From Nonomuraea angiospora (GTDB lineage: Bacteria; Actinomycetota; Actinomycetes; Streptosporangiales; Streptosporangiaceae): 64,000 bases of DNA. Both the position numbers and the translations under genes were made by a program. Positions 8,629-17,129 of this stretch are shown in pieces. Where the stretch lies: contig NZ_JADBEK010000001.1 in NCBI RefSeq assembly GCF_014873145.1, positions 11,718,001-11,782,000 of the forward strand, read 5' to 3'. Numbering within the stretch: position 1 is the stretch's first letter; each line of letters starts with the position of its first letter. Under the pieces are notes generated by a model, which worked only from the letters and a program-made list of their open reading frames with translations, made no database searches and was not told where the DNA came from.

Positions 8629-10236
8629 TCATTTCTTTTCCCGCACCAGGAACGGTTCGAGCAGGCCCGGAACCGCCCGCGCCGCCAACTCCAGGCCGTC
8701 GCCGCGGTCGACGTCCACCACGTCGTAGCGGCCCTTGCCCGCGGCGGTGGCGGCGGAGACGGTCAGCAGGCCGTCGCGGCGCTGGAAGTACGACTCGGTG
8801 ATCGTCCAGCCGGAGACGCCCCTGCGGTCGAGCGCGATCGTCCTGCGTACCACCGCGCCCTGCCTCGTGAGGAGATGGCGGCGGCCGAGCGCGTGGCCGA
8901 GGCTTCTGGCGCTCTCGACGGCCAGCCACATCCCGAACGGCAGCGCCAGCGCGGGGACCGCCCAGACGGCGGCGCGCGACCACTGCCACGGCAGCAGCCA
9001 GGACGCCAGGCCGGCGGCGGCGGCCAGCACGGCCACCGTCACCAGCGCCCGCACGATCCGCCGCCGCCTGGCCGCCGCCGGATGCGGCACCAGCGAGCCC
9101 ATCCCCAGCCCGCCCGCGTCCGCGCTCGCGTCGCGTCCGGTGCCTGGAGTGCCGTGGCCGGAGGCACCCGCCTGGGGTGCGGAGGGCGGCGGGGCGGTGG
9201 GCAGGGTGGCGATCTCGGCGGCGAGGGACCAGGCCAGGGCGCGGGGGAGGGGCGGGGTGAGGGCGGCGACGTCCTCGGTCTCGTGCTCGTCCGCCTTGCC
9301 GAGCCCCGTGGCGATGGTCCTGAGGCGGGCCCCGCCGCCCAGCCGCAGCAGCAGCGGCTCGCTGATCTCCACGCCGCGCAGCCTGCGCTCCTCCAGGGTC
9401 AGGGACCGGGTGGTCAGCAGGCCGCGATGGAGGCGGAGGCGGCCGGGCTCGCGTTCCAGCCGGTAGCGCCCCCACGACTCGGCGAACAGCAGGACGGAGC
9501 CCAGGACGCCGACGGCCAGGTTCGCCGCGAGGATCAGCGGGACCGCCACCAGCGGCCGCGCCGTCACCCAGTCCCACAGCCCGTCGGCCGCCTCTGTGAC
9601 GAGCCCCTTGGCCCCGAACGAGTCCAGCGCCTTGTAGAGCGCCCCGAGCACCAGCGCGGCCCCCGTGAACGACCACAGCGACAGCGGCGCGTACCGGATC
9701 CACGACCAGCGCAGCCGCGCCAGCGGCCCCTCGCCGGAGGCGGGCCGCTCGTCCTGACGCAGCAGAGTACGGCGCAGCGACTCCGCCTCGTGCCTGGTCA
9801 GCGGGTCGAGCACGAGCTCGGTCCCCTCGGCCGCGTGCTCGCCCGTGCCCACCTTGACCACGGTCAGGCCGAACACCCGCGCCACCGGGTCGGCCCGCAG
9901 GTTCACGCTGCGGACCCGGTCGAGCGGGATCGAGCGGTGCTGGCGGACGGTGAGGCCGGAGCGCAGTTCGAGGCGTTCCGGGGTGAGCCGCCAGCGCGTC
10001 GTACGGAGCCTGGCCACGTCATACGCCACCACGGCGGCGACGACCAGCACCGCGGCCGCCGCGCAGAGCGCCACGACCCCGCCGATCGGCCAGTCGCGGC
10101 CCGTCAGGAAACGCAGGAGAGCGGCCACCACGCCGGCGACGATCGCCAGCGACTTGACCGCCGAGGCCCACAGGCTCCGGCCCGCCAGCCGCCGCCAGCC
10201 CCCTTCAGGCGAGATCGCTCCGGCATGGTCGTTCAC
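8629..10236 (-). CDS. Bacterial PH-domain (DUF304, YdbT-like) membrane protein
   Basis: 535 residues from a GTG that overlaps the previous stop as GTGA (10233-10236), showing translational coupling. Hydrophobic helix pairs alternate with bacterial PH (bPH2) segments; RTTRWRLTPERLELRSGLTVRQHRSIPLDRVRSVNL is the clearest one (strand-rich, ending in the RVRSV signature), and two more follow (LRLHRGLLTTRSLTLEERRLRGVEI and HLLTRQGAVVRRTIALDRRGVSGWTI). The architecture matches B. subtilis YdbT, a membrane protein of the DUF304 family. Function is poorly known; resistance to amphipathic bacteriocins has been linked to YdbST. It is the last gene of a three-gene operon. Confidence 0.85.
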   Translation of the reverse strand: MNDHAGAISPEGGWRRLAGRSLWASAVKSLAIVAGVVAALLRFLTGRDWPIGGVVALCAAAAVLVVAAVVAYDVARLRTTRWRLTPERLELRSGLTVRQHRSIPLDRVRSVNLRADPVARVFGLTVVKVGTGEHAAEGTELVLDPLTRHEAESLRRTLLRQDERPASGEGPLARLRWSWIRYAPLSLWSFTGAALVLGALYKALDSFGAKGLVTEAADGLWDWVTARPLVAVPLILAANLAVGVLGSVLLFAESWGRYRLEREPGRLRLHRGLLTTRSLTLEERRLRGVEISEPLLLRLGGGARLRTIATGLGKADEHETEDVAALTPPLPRALAWSLAAEIATLPTAPPPSAPQAGASGHGTPGTGRDASADAGGLGMGSLVPHPAAARRRRIVRALVTVAVLAAAAGLASWLLPWQWSRAAVWAVPALALPFGMWLAVESARSLGHALGRRHLLTRQGAVVRRTIALDRRGVSGWTITESYFQRRDGLLTVSAATAAGKGRYDVVDVDRGDGLELAARAVPGLLEPFLVREKK

Positions 10237-10733
10237 GTGGCGTCCCCCGGCGTGGCCTGGGTGAGGGCGGTGAGGCGTTCGGCCAGTTCGGCCGCCAGCT
10301 CGTGGTCCAGCGCCTCGATCTTGATGGCCCCCGCGGAGGAGGCCGTGGTCACCGTGACGTCCGCCAGCCCGAACAGCCGCTGCACCGGCCCCCGCGCGGT
10401 GTCGACCCGCTGGATCCGCGACATCGGCGCCACCCGCCAGGTGTGGGTCAGCCACCCCTTGCGCGTGTAGACCGCCTGGTCGGTGACCTCCCAGCGCTCC
10501 ACCCGGTACGTGGCCCGCGGCCCCACGACGGCCAGCGCCACGCAGCCCGCCGCGAAGAGCGCCACGCACGCCCCCAGCCAGACCGGCCGAGAGGTGAGGA
10601 TCCAGTACGCCGCCACCGCGGCGGCGGCCACCGGCACCAGGAGGATCAGCCCCTGCACCGTCCACCAGGCGACCGCCCGCGGATCGGCCTGGTTGCGCGG
10701 CGGCCGCAGCCCGGCCGGAGTGCCCCCGTTCAT
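10233..10733 (-). CDS. Bacterial PH-domain (DUF304, YdbS-like) membrane protein
   Basis: 166 residues. The start at 10733 overlaps the upstream small gene as ATGA. A cytoplasmic N-terminus is followed by two membrane helices (VQGLILLVPVAAAAVAAYWI and LGACVALFAAGCVALAVVG) and a single bPH2 domain (YRVERWEVTDQAVYTRKGWLTHTWRVAPMSRIQRVD). This is the small partner of the YdbS/YdbT pair; the two PH proteins probably form one membrane complex. Confidence 0.87.
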   Translation of the reverse strand: MNGGTPAGLRPPRNQADPRAVAWWTVQGLILLVPVAAAAVAAYWILTSRPVWLGACVALFAAGCVALAVVGPRATYRVERWEVTDQAVYTRKGWLTHTWRVAPMSRIQRVDTARGPVQRLFGLADVTVTTASSAGAIKIEALDHELAAELAERLTALTQATPGDAT

Positions 10734-10957
10734 CTGCCGCTCTCCGCGCTCTTGCCCGAGTCGGCCACGGCCAGCAGCACGAACCCGAGCACGCCGATCA
10801 CGATGGCCGCGAACACCTCGTAGCCCTCCAGGAACGGCAGCAGATTGACCAGGAGCAGGTCGTGCGACCACCGCCACCAACCGAGCACGGTGTTCAGCAG
10901 ACCGCCCAGGCCCTGCAGGAGCAGCAGCCAGCCGAGCAGCGTCAGCACCATTTTCAT
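10730..10957 (-). CDS. Small membrane protein, first gene of the PH-domain operon
   Basis: 75 residues, two predicted membrane helices (VLTLLGWLLLLQGLGGLLNTVLG and VFAAIVIGVLGFVLLAVA) and a short polar tail. It overlaps the next gene by 4 bp. No family is recognised; its position makes it a likely partner of the two PH-domain proteins. The ATG at 10957 has no clear Shine-Dalgarno. Confidence 0.7.
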   Translation of the reverse strand: MKMVLTLLGWLLLLQGLGGLLNTVLGWWRWSHDLLLVNLLPFLEGYEVFAAIVIGVLGFVLLAVADSGKSAESGR

Positions 10958-11062
10958 GGTCCCCAGCGTCGTCCACGGGTCACGGGGGCCGCGTCGGCCG
11001 GAGGTCTCGCCCGGCAGCTACTTTGGTCGCTGTCGCCGTGCCCTCGGCAGGGCCTAATCTCG

Positions 11063-12274
11063 ATGAACGTGACGCACGAATACCGGTGGGCGCTGCCGTC
11101 GGTGCTGCTCGGCGACGGCGGGGAGGGCGGCCGGGTGCGCCGCTCGACCCGCGACTGGATCGTCGACATCGGCATGTTCCTGCTCGCGTGCGGCATCACG
11201 CTCGTCACGCTGCCGGAGCTCCAGGACGAGCCGGAGCCGCTGCAGCTGCTGGAGCAGGTGGTGGGGGCGCTGTCGTGCGTGGCGGTGTGGCTGCGGCGGC
11301 GCTGGCCGGTGGGGTTCGCGCTGGTGACGACCCTGCTCTCGTCCTATCTGGAGCTCGCCGGCGGGGCCTCGGTCGTCGGGCTGTTCACCGTGGCGGTGCA
11401 CCGGCCGTTCAAGATCTCCGGCCCGGTCATGCTGTTCTCCCTCGTCACGCTCGTGCCGTACATCCTGCTGCGGTACCAGACCGAGGCGGAGCGCAGCGAG
11501 ATGGTGGCCTTTTCGCTGGCGCTGCTGCTGACCGCGTTCGCGTGGGGCGTCGTGGTCAGGGCCCGGCGGCAGCTCGTCTGGTCGCTCAGGCAGCGGGCCG
11601 ACAGCGCCGCGGAGGAGGCCAAGCGGCTCGAACGCGAGCGCATCGCCCGCGAGATGCACGACGTGCTCGCGCACCGCATCTCCATGCTCAGCCTGCACGC
11701 CGGCGCGCTGGAGTTCCGGCCGGACGCGCCCGCCGAGGAGATCGCCAGGGCGGCCGGGGCGATCAGGACCAACGCCCACCTGGCGCTGCAGGACCTGCGC
11801 GAGGTCATCGGCGTGCTGCGCCACGCGGGGCCGGGCGGCGAGGACGACCCGGTGCCCGACCGGCCGCAGCCCACGCTCGCCGACCTGCCCACGCTGGTCG
11901 AGGAGTGCCGGCACGCGGGCATGGACGTCCGGCTCGACCTGCGGGCCGGCGGTGACGCGCCGGAAGGGCTCGGCCGCAACGTCTACCGCATCGTCCAGGA
12001 GGCGCTCACCAACGCGCGCAAGCACGGTGGCGGGGCGCCCGTGGCGGTCGCCGTCTCGGGCACGCGCGGCGAGGGGCTGTCCGCGGAGGTGCGCAACCCC
12101 GTCGGGGTGCGCCACGTCCCGCACATCCCGGGCGCCGGGGCCGGGCTCATCGGGCTGACCGAACGCGCCGAGCTGGCGGGCGGGCGGCTGGAGCACGGCG
12201 CGACGCCGGACGGCGAGTTCGTGGTGCGCGCGTGGCTACCCTGGCCGGTGGAGACGACTCGGGAGGACGCATGA
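11063..12274 (+). CDS. Two-component sensor histidine kinase (NarL-partner type)
   Basis: 403 residues. Residues about 25-170 hold several membrane helices (IGMFLLACGITLVTL onward). A HisKA_3 dimerisation segment ERIAREMHDVLAHRISML follows with the phosphorylated His199, then a HATPase_c domain with the N-box NVYRIVQEALTNARKHG and a G-box GAGLIGLTERAELAGG. This is the small DesK/NarX-like class typical of actinobacteria. It overlaps the response regulator gene by 4 bp (ATGA), so the pair is co-translated. The signal is unknown; no sensor domain beyond the membrane part is seen. The start at 11063 is chosen because upstream codons are not conserved-looking. Confidence 0.92.
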   Translation: MNVTHEYRWALPSVLLGDGGEGGRVRRSTRDWIVDIGMFLLACGITLVTLPELQDEPEPLQLLEQVVGALSCVAVWLRRRWPVGFALVTTLLSSYLELAGGASVVGLFTVAVHRPFKISGPVMLFSLVTLVPYILLRYQTEAERSEMVAFSLALLLTAFAWGVVVRARRQLVWSLRQRADSAAEEAKRLERERIAREMHDVLAHRISMLSLHAGALEFRPDAPAEEIARAAGAIRTNAHLALQDLREVIGVLRHAGPGGEDDPVPDRPQPTLADLPTLVEECRHAGMDVRLDLRAGGDAPEGLGRNVYRIVQEALTNARKHGGGAPVAVAVSGTRGEGLSAEVRNPVGVRHVPHIPGAGAGLIGLTERAELAGGRLEHGATPDGEFVVRAWLPWPVETTREDA

Positions 12275-12918
12275 TCAGGCTGCTGATCGTCGACGACGAC
12301 GCGATGGTGCGGGCGGGGCTGTCGATGATCCTCGGCGGCGCCGACGACATCGCGATCGTGGCCGAGGCCGGCGACGGGTCCGAGGTGCCGCCGCTGGTGG
12401 CCGAGCACCGGCCCGACGTGGTGCTGATGGACATCCGCATGCCCGGCGTCGACGGGCTCACCGCCACCGAGGCGCTGCGCCGCACGTCCGCGCCGCCCGA
12501 GGTGGTGGTGCTGACCACGTTCCACGCCGACGCGCAGGTGCTGCGGGCGCTGCGGGCGGGGGCGGCGGGGTTCCTGCTGAAGGACATCGCGCCGGGCGAC
12601 CTGGTGCAGGCCATCAGGAAGGTGGCCGCGGGCGAGCCGATCCTGTCGCCCGCGGTGACGCGGCAGCTCATCACGCACGTGTCCGACGGCGCGGCGGGCG
12701 ACCGTACCGGGCGGGCGAGGAAGCTGCTCGGCCGGCTCAGCGAGCGGGAGCGGGAGGTGGCGCTGGCCGTGGGGCAGGGCAGGTCCAACGCCGAGATCGC
12801 GCGGGAGCTCTACATGAGCGTGCCCACGGTCAAGGCGCACGTCTCGCGCATCCTGTCCAAGCTCGACCTCAACAACCGGGTCCAGGTCGCGCTGCTGGTC
12901 TACGACGCCGGCACGTAG
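12271..12918 (+). CDS. NarL/LuxR-family response regulator
   Basis: 215 residues. Receiver domain 1-120 with acidic pocket D8-D9 and phosphoacceptor D54 (VVLMDIRMPG); the conserved Lys is in FLLKDIAPG. The C-terminal LuxR HTH (about 150-210) reads LSEREREVALAVGQGRSNAEIARELYMSVPTVKAHVSRILSKL. It is the partner of the kinase immediately upstream; target genes are not evident from the window. Confidence 0.95.
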   Translation: MIRLLIVDDDAMVRAGLSMILGGADDIAIVAEAGDGSEVPPLVAEHRPDVVLMDIRMPGVDGLTATEALRRTSAPPEVVVLTTFHADAQVLRALRAGAAGFLLKDIAPGDLVQAIRKVAAGEPILSPAVTRQLITHVSDGAAGDRTGRARKLLGRLSEREREVALAVGQGRSNAEIARELYMSVPTVKAHVSRILSKLDLNNRVQVALLVYDAGT

Positions 12919-13980
12919 TCAGCGGGCCAGGAGCTCCTCGATCGTGGCCCGGTGCAGCACCAGGTCGTCGGGGTCGTCGGGCCGGGGCTGCTCGCCGAAG
13001 TGGATCCGGCGCTGCCACACCCTGGCCATGACGATGCCGTGCCGGAGGGCCGCGTACATCTCGTAGAAGTCCAGGTCGCGAGGCTCGTACCCCGTGATTT
13101 CCCGATATTTCCTGCAAACGTCTTCGCTGCGCATGAAGTCGGGCATGCCGGGAAAGCCTGCGGAGACCGTGATGTCCTGGAAGAAGCGGTGGAGGAAGAT
13201 CATCCAGGACAGGTCCAGCTCGGGCGGTCCCACCGAGGCCATCTCCCAGTCGAGCACCGCGACCGGGGTGAAGTCCCTGAACATCATGTTCCCGATCCTG
13301 GCGTCGCCCCAGCACAGCACGTCGGGCCCGGGCTCCTTCGGCCAGTGCGACTCGAGCCACCGGAAGGCCCGCTCCAGCACCGGGATCGGCCGCTCGCCGT
13401 GGGCCCACTCGTAGTAATCGCGCTGGGCCTCGACGTGCGCGCGCAACCCGGCGGCCCCGAACGGGGCCAGCTCCTCGGGCGTGAACTCCGCCCGGTGCAG
13501 CGCCGCCAGGACCGCCACCGCGGCGTCCTGCAGCCTGCGCCGGTCCGCGGGCGCCGCGTCGAGCAGCCAGCTTCCGAACGTGTACGGCATCACGTCCGGC
13601 GGCACGTCGCCGTCCTCCCGCTCCATGACGAGGAACGGCGTGCCCAGATGTTCCGGGTCCGGCTCGAACCAGAGGGCCCTGGGCGCTGGGATCCCAGCTT
13701 TTTCCCTGGCCAGGCGCATGATCCCGAACTGTGCCCCCAGGTCGTACGAGGGGAACACGGGAACGGCTTCTACCGCAGGTGCGAGCCTGGCTACACAGCG
13801 CGTTCGGCTCCCGCCCCAGGAGGCGGTGAAGAAGAGGGTCTCGCTGGACATGCCGTTCTCGGCGGGCCTGGACACTTCGGACACCGAGGCATGCCCGCCG
13901 ACCCTTCCGCGCAGCCAGCGGGTCAGGCTGCCGCGCAGTTCCACCAGGTCACGGGTGGAGGTGCGGATCTCTTCTGCCAT
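12919..13980 (-). CDS. APH-fold phosphotransferase family protein
   Basis: 353 residues from the ATG at 13980, which has AGGAGG seven bases upstream; longer starts are less likely. Kinase-like (aminoglycoside/choline phosphotransferase) fold: WGDARIGNMMF is the catalytic Brenner-type motif and AVLDWEMASVG the metal-binding DWE motif. This variant is the ACAD10-type group of APH proteins, often linked to acyl-CoA metabolism rather than drug resistance. It runs convergently into the response regulator gene, whose stop is adjacent. The substrate is unknown. Confidence 0.85.
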   Translation of the reverse strand: MAEEIRTSTRDLVELRGSLTRWLRGRVGGHASVSEVSRPAENGMSSETLFFTASWGGSRTRCVARLAPAVEAVPVFPSYDLGAQFGIMRLAREKAGIPAPRALWFEPDPEHLGTPFLVMEREDGDVPPDVMPYTFGSWLLDAAPADRRRLQDAAVAVLAALHRAEFTPEELAPFGAAGLRAHVEAQRDYYEWAHGERPIPVLERAFRWLESHWPKEPGPDVLCWGDARIGNMMFRDFTPVAVLDWEMASVGPPELDLSWMIFLHRFFQDITVSAGFPGMPDFMRSEDVCRKYREITGYEPRDLDFYEMYAALRHGIVMARVWQRRIHFGEQPRPDDPDDLVLHRATIEELLAR

Positions 13981-14124
13981 GGTCGGCCTCCTGGGTGAAC
14001 ACCCGTCCCGGCTCAGTCGTATATCCCCAACCAAGCGCTTGTCTAGAGAGAGGTGGCCGTTACGGTCAGGTACGCGGCAGCCGTACCCTTGTCTGAAAGG
14101 GCATGTCACGAAGGGACAAGTGGG

Positions 14125-15447
14125 ATGAGTTCAGCGGGTGAAGGCCTGTCTCGCCCGCTTCCTGAGCAGGTGCGGCTCAATGTCGTCGACCTGGCGTCCC
14201 AGGTCCTCGGTACGATGCCCGCTGCCTCCATACCGCCGCCCCTTCGCGGGATCGCCAAGTTCGACCCCCGAAAACGCGCCAAACTCGGCAGCGCGCCCAT
14301 CGCGGCGCAGCTCGAGAACGACAAGAAGTTCCGCGAGCTGGTCGCCGAGTCGGTGGAGGCCGGCTGGCCCGAACTGGTGGCCTCCCTGGCCGAGGGAAAC
14401 GTCCCGCCGGCCGCCGACCCCGTGCTCGTGGCCGCGGCAGCCTACCTCACCCGTCCGCCCGGCTGGGCGGAGGTGATCGAGGTCGCCCGTACGGACCTGG
14501 TGCAGTCGGCGGTGGCGGCCGAGGGGTCGGAGCGCGAGGAGGCCGTCACCCGGCTCCGCGAGCAGCTCGCCGCGCAGAAGACCGCCGCCAAGGAGGAGGC
14601 CGACCGGCTGCGCGAGCAGATCAGGGCGGCCCGGGCCGAAAACTCTGATCTGCGGCGCAAGCTCCACGACGCCCGCGAGCGGGCCAAGGCCGCGGTGCGG
14701 CGGGCCGAGGAGATGGAGCACGCGGCGGAGGAGGCCAGGTCGGCCGCCTCGGCCGCGGGCACCGCGGGCGAGTCCGAGCTGCGGCGGCTGCGCGAGCGGC
14801 TGGCCGACGTGGAGAAGCAGCTGGAGGCCTCGCGCCGGGCCGCCCGCGAGGGCAGGAGCATCGAGGACGCCCGCATCCGGGTGCTGCTCGACGCGCTGCA
14901 GGACGCCTCGGCCGGGCTGCGCAGGGAGCTCGCCCTGCCCACGACGATAAGCCGGCCCGCCGACTCGGTCGCCGCGGTCACCGGCGAGCGGCCCGGCGTC
15001 CGGGGGGTGCCCGCGCGGGCGCTGGCCGACGACGACCCGCAGCTCCTCGACCAGCTCCTGGCCCTGCCGCAGGTCCACCTGATCATCGACGGCTACAACG
15101 TGACCAAGACCGGCTACGGCACGCTCACCCTCGCCGACCAGCGCACCCGGCTCATGACCGGGCTCGGCGGGCTGGTGGCGCAGACCAGGGTCGAGGTGAC
15201 CGTCGTGTTCGACGGGGCCGAGCTCAACTCCCCGGTGCAGGTCGTGGCGCCGCGCGGGGTGCGGGTGCTGTTCAGCCAGCCGGGGGAGATCGCCGACGAT
15301 CTGATCCGCCAGCTCGTACGCGCCGAGCCGCCCGGCCGGGCCATGGCCGTGGTGTCGTCGGACCGCGAGGTGGCCGAGTCCGTCAGGCGGATGGGAGCCA
15401 GACCCGTTCCGTCTGGCTTGCTGCTGCGCAGGCTGGGCCGGGCCTAG
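14125..15447 (+). CDS. NYN-domain (YacP-like) putative ribonuclease with coiled coil
   Basis: 440 residues from the ATG at 14125. The N-terminal helical region is followed by a long coiled coil (about 140-275, many Arg/Glu/Ala heptads such as RLREQLAAQKTAAKEEADRL). The C-terminal NYN/PIN-like domain (about 315-440) shows HLIIDGYNVTKTGYG, VTVVFDG, EIADDLIRQL and AVVSSDREVAESV, supplying the conserved Asp residues of the YacP family. A nuclease acting on RNA is expected from the family; the substrate is unknown. It lies just upstream of the NlpC/P60 genes, as in other actinomycetes. Confidence 0.87.
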   Translation: MSSAGEGLSRPLPEQVRLNVVDLASQVLGTMPAASIPPPLRGIAKFDPRKRAKLGSAPIAAQLENDKKFRELVAESVEAGWPELVASLAEGNVPPAADPVLVAAAAYLTRPPGWAEVIEVARTDLVQSAVAAEGSEREEAVTRLREQLAAQKTAAKEEADRLREQIRAARAENSDLRRKLHDARERAKAAVRRAEEMEHAAEEARSAASAAGTAGESELRRLRERLADVEKQLEASRRAAREGRSIEDARIRVLLDALQDASAGLRRELALPTTISRPADSVAAVTGERPGVRGVPARALADDDPQLLDQLLALPQVHLIIDGYNVTKTGYGTLTLADQRTRLMTGLGGLVAQTRVEVTVVFDGAELNSPVQVVAPRGVRVLFSQPGEIADDLIRQLVRAEPPGRAMAVVSSDREVAESVRRMGARPVPSGLLLRRLGRA

Positions 15448-15587
15448 ATTACGTCCACCCTTACGGGCGGATTTGCCGTGCTGTGGCAGGGATCGGCGTC
15501 GTATCACGAATTGAGCGGATAAGCTGTGACCCCACCCGCCACTTCTGTACTATTTCGCCCCAGATATAATCCCTGGGAGGCGACACA

Positions 15588-16562
15588 GTGAGGTTTGGCA
15601 GGGTGCCGGTGGCCGCGGGTCTCGCGTTCGGGCTGGTCCTGTCCCCTGTGGGAGCCGCCGTCGCTGATCCCAGGCCCACCCTCGGACAGGCCAAGGCCAA
15701 GCTCGACAAGCTCAACGACAAGGCCGACAAGGTCGTCGACCGCTTCAACACGGCCACCGAGCGGTACAAGGCAGCCAAGGGCGCCTACACCAAGCTGAAC
15801 GACCGCTACAAGACCAAGCTGGCGACGGTCGCGGACCTGCGCGCCCAGGTGGTCGGCATGGCCGTCGACAGCTACAAGCTCGGCACCGACCTGACCTCCC
15901 TGCCCGGCATGATGAGCGCGGACCGTCCCGACGACTTCCTGATGGGCCTGGCGCTGACCGAGCAGATGTCGAAGGAGCGGGCGGAGAAGCTGGCCGCGTT
16001 CGACCGGGAGAACCGTGGCCTGAAGGCCGAGCGCGACAAGGCGGAAGAGGCGCTGGAGGCCGCCGACCGGGAACGGGACGGGGTCGAGAAGGAGCGTTCG
16101 GAGATCATGAAGCTGATCTCCGAGCAGAAGAAGCTCCTGAAGAAGCTGGGCGCCTACAACCCCGGCAACCCGAACAGCGTCGGCATCCAGTACACGGGCC
16201 CGGCCTCGGGCAACGCCGCCGCCGTCCTGCGCTTCGCCTTCGCCCAGGTGGGCAAGCCGTACGTGTTCGGCGGGACGGGTCCGGGCGGCTGGGACTGCTC
16301 CGGCCTGACCCAGGCGGCCTGGCGCGCCGCGGGCGTGTCGCTGCCGCGCACGACCTGGCAGCAGTGGGCCTGGGGCGCGAGCCGCAAGGTCTCACTGAGC
16401 GCCCTCCAGCCGGGGGACCTCATCTTCAGCTCGAGCTTGGGTCACGTCAGTATCTACGCCGGCGACGGGAAAATCGTTCACGCGCCGCAGACGGGCGACG
16501 TGGTCAAGGTCGTCAAACTCTCGGCGTACGGCGGGCGCCTCGTGGGCGCCATCCGCCCCTAG
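15588..16562 (+). CDS. Secreted NlpC/P60 peptidoglycan endopeptidase with coiled coil
   Basis: 324 residues from a GTG with GGGAGG upstream. A signal peptide (about 1-26, ending VGAAVADP) is followed by a long coiled coil (about 30-175) and an NlpC/P60 domain (about 205-324). Catalytic Cys is in GGWDCSGLTQAAW, the first His in LGHVSIYAG and the third polar residue in HAPQTG. This is the RipA/PcsB-like layout, in which the coiled coil restrains a D,L-endopeptidase that cuts peptide stems during division or growth. It corresponds in position to Rv2190c of M. tuberculosis. Confidence 0.93.
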   Translation: MRFGRVPVAAGLAFGLVLSPVGAAVADPRPTLGQAKAKLDKLNDKADKVVDRFNTATERYKAAKGAYTKLNDRYKTKLATVADLRAQVVGMAVDSYKLGTDLTSLPGMMSADRPDDFLMGLALTEQMSKERAEKLAAFDRENRGLKAERDKAEEALEAADRERDGVEKERSEIMKLISEQKKLLKKLGAYNPGNPNSVGIQYTGPASGNAAAVLRFAFAQVGKPYVFGGTGPGGWDCSGLTQAAWRAAGVSLPRTTWQQWAWGASRKVSLSALQPGDLIFSSSLGHVSIYAGDGKIVHAPQTGDVVKVVKLSAYGGRLVGAIRP

Positions 16563-16653
16563 CTACGACGCGGAATCGTTGATCCCGGCGGCCGAACGGG
16601 ACGCCATGGGAACGATCCACGCATACGACGCGCCTCGCAAAAGCCGCAACAAG

Positions 16654-16669
16654 TGTGACAAACGCGACA
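16654..16669 (+). promoter_or_regulatory. Possible second, weaker CRP-type site
   Basis: TGTGACAAACGCGACA: a TGTGA half-site and, after 6 nt, CGACA (4 of 5 matches to TCACA). It lies 48 bp before the perfect site at 16702. Confidence 0.35.
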
Positions 16670-16701
16670 TTTGAGGCCTGACAAACGGGCGCGAAAACAA
16701 G

Positions 16702-16717
16702 TGTGAGCAGAGTCACA
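16702..16717 (+). promoter_or_regulatory. CRP-type operator
   Basis: TGTGAGCAGAGTCACA is a perfect TGTGA-N6-TCACA palindrome, the consensus of cAMP receptor protein in actinobacteria. It lies in an AT-richer stretch about 260 bp upstream of the riboswitch and NlpC/P60 gene. CRP control of cell-wall hydrolase genes (rpfA) is known in M. tuberculosis. Confidence 0.7.
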
Positions 16718-16959
16718 TTTAGGTAACGGAACCTGGCACTCCAGCAGGGATTTCCCTCCTTACTGACTCCACTATCTGATCTTTACAAGCGGTGTTCCGC
16801 TTTGCCGATCCTTGACCCTTCGGCGTAGCTTCTGGCGACGTCGCGGTGAACAAGCCATGTCCTCCGCGAACCCGCATCGGGCTCTCCCGGTGTGAGACAG
16901 ATAAAGATCCGCTGGTCAACCGCCCAAATGTCCCCATATCAACACATTGATCGGACGGT

Positions 16960-17115
16960 TGGCCCGCCGAATCCGTGCAGCCAGGAGGCACGGAGCCGGG
17001 GACCCAAACGATCCCAGTTCCCAGGGATCAGGGGGTGAATCGGCGCGCGCGTCGCGCCGTAGGGCTACTTCCAGGCCCGAATCCGTCAGCTAACCCGGTA
17101 GGCATTCGTGGAAGA
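16960..17115 (+). ncRNA. c-di-AMP riboswitch (ydaO-yuaA type)
   Basis: The conserved core words appear in the right order: GCCGAATCCG, CAGC, GGAGCCGGGGACCCAA, GGGGTGAATC, GTAGGGCTACTTC, then CCCGAATCCGTCAGC and TAACCCGGTAGGC. This matches the ydaO-yuaA family, which binds cyclic di-AMP and usually turns genes off. Family members in actinobacteria precede cell-wall hydrolase genes. The 3' end lies a few bases before the Shine-Dalgarno AAGGAGA of the NlpC/P60 gene. The exact 5' boundary is an estimate. Confidence 0.9.
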
Positions 17116-17129
17116 CACAAGGAGAAATC

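Noticed and set aside
12919..13980. Aminoglycoside resistance gene
   Set aside because: The APH-fold protein has the ACAD10-type WGDARIGN motif, not that of known drug-modifying enzymes.
16812..16831. TTGACC...TAGCTT as promoter of the riboswitch transcript
   Set aside because: The spacer is only 8 bp, far from the needed 16-19.
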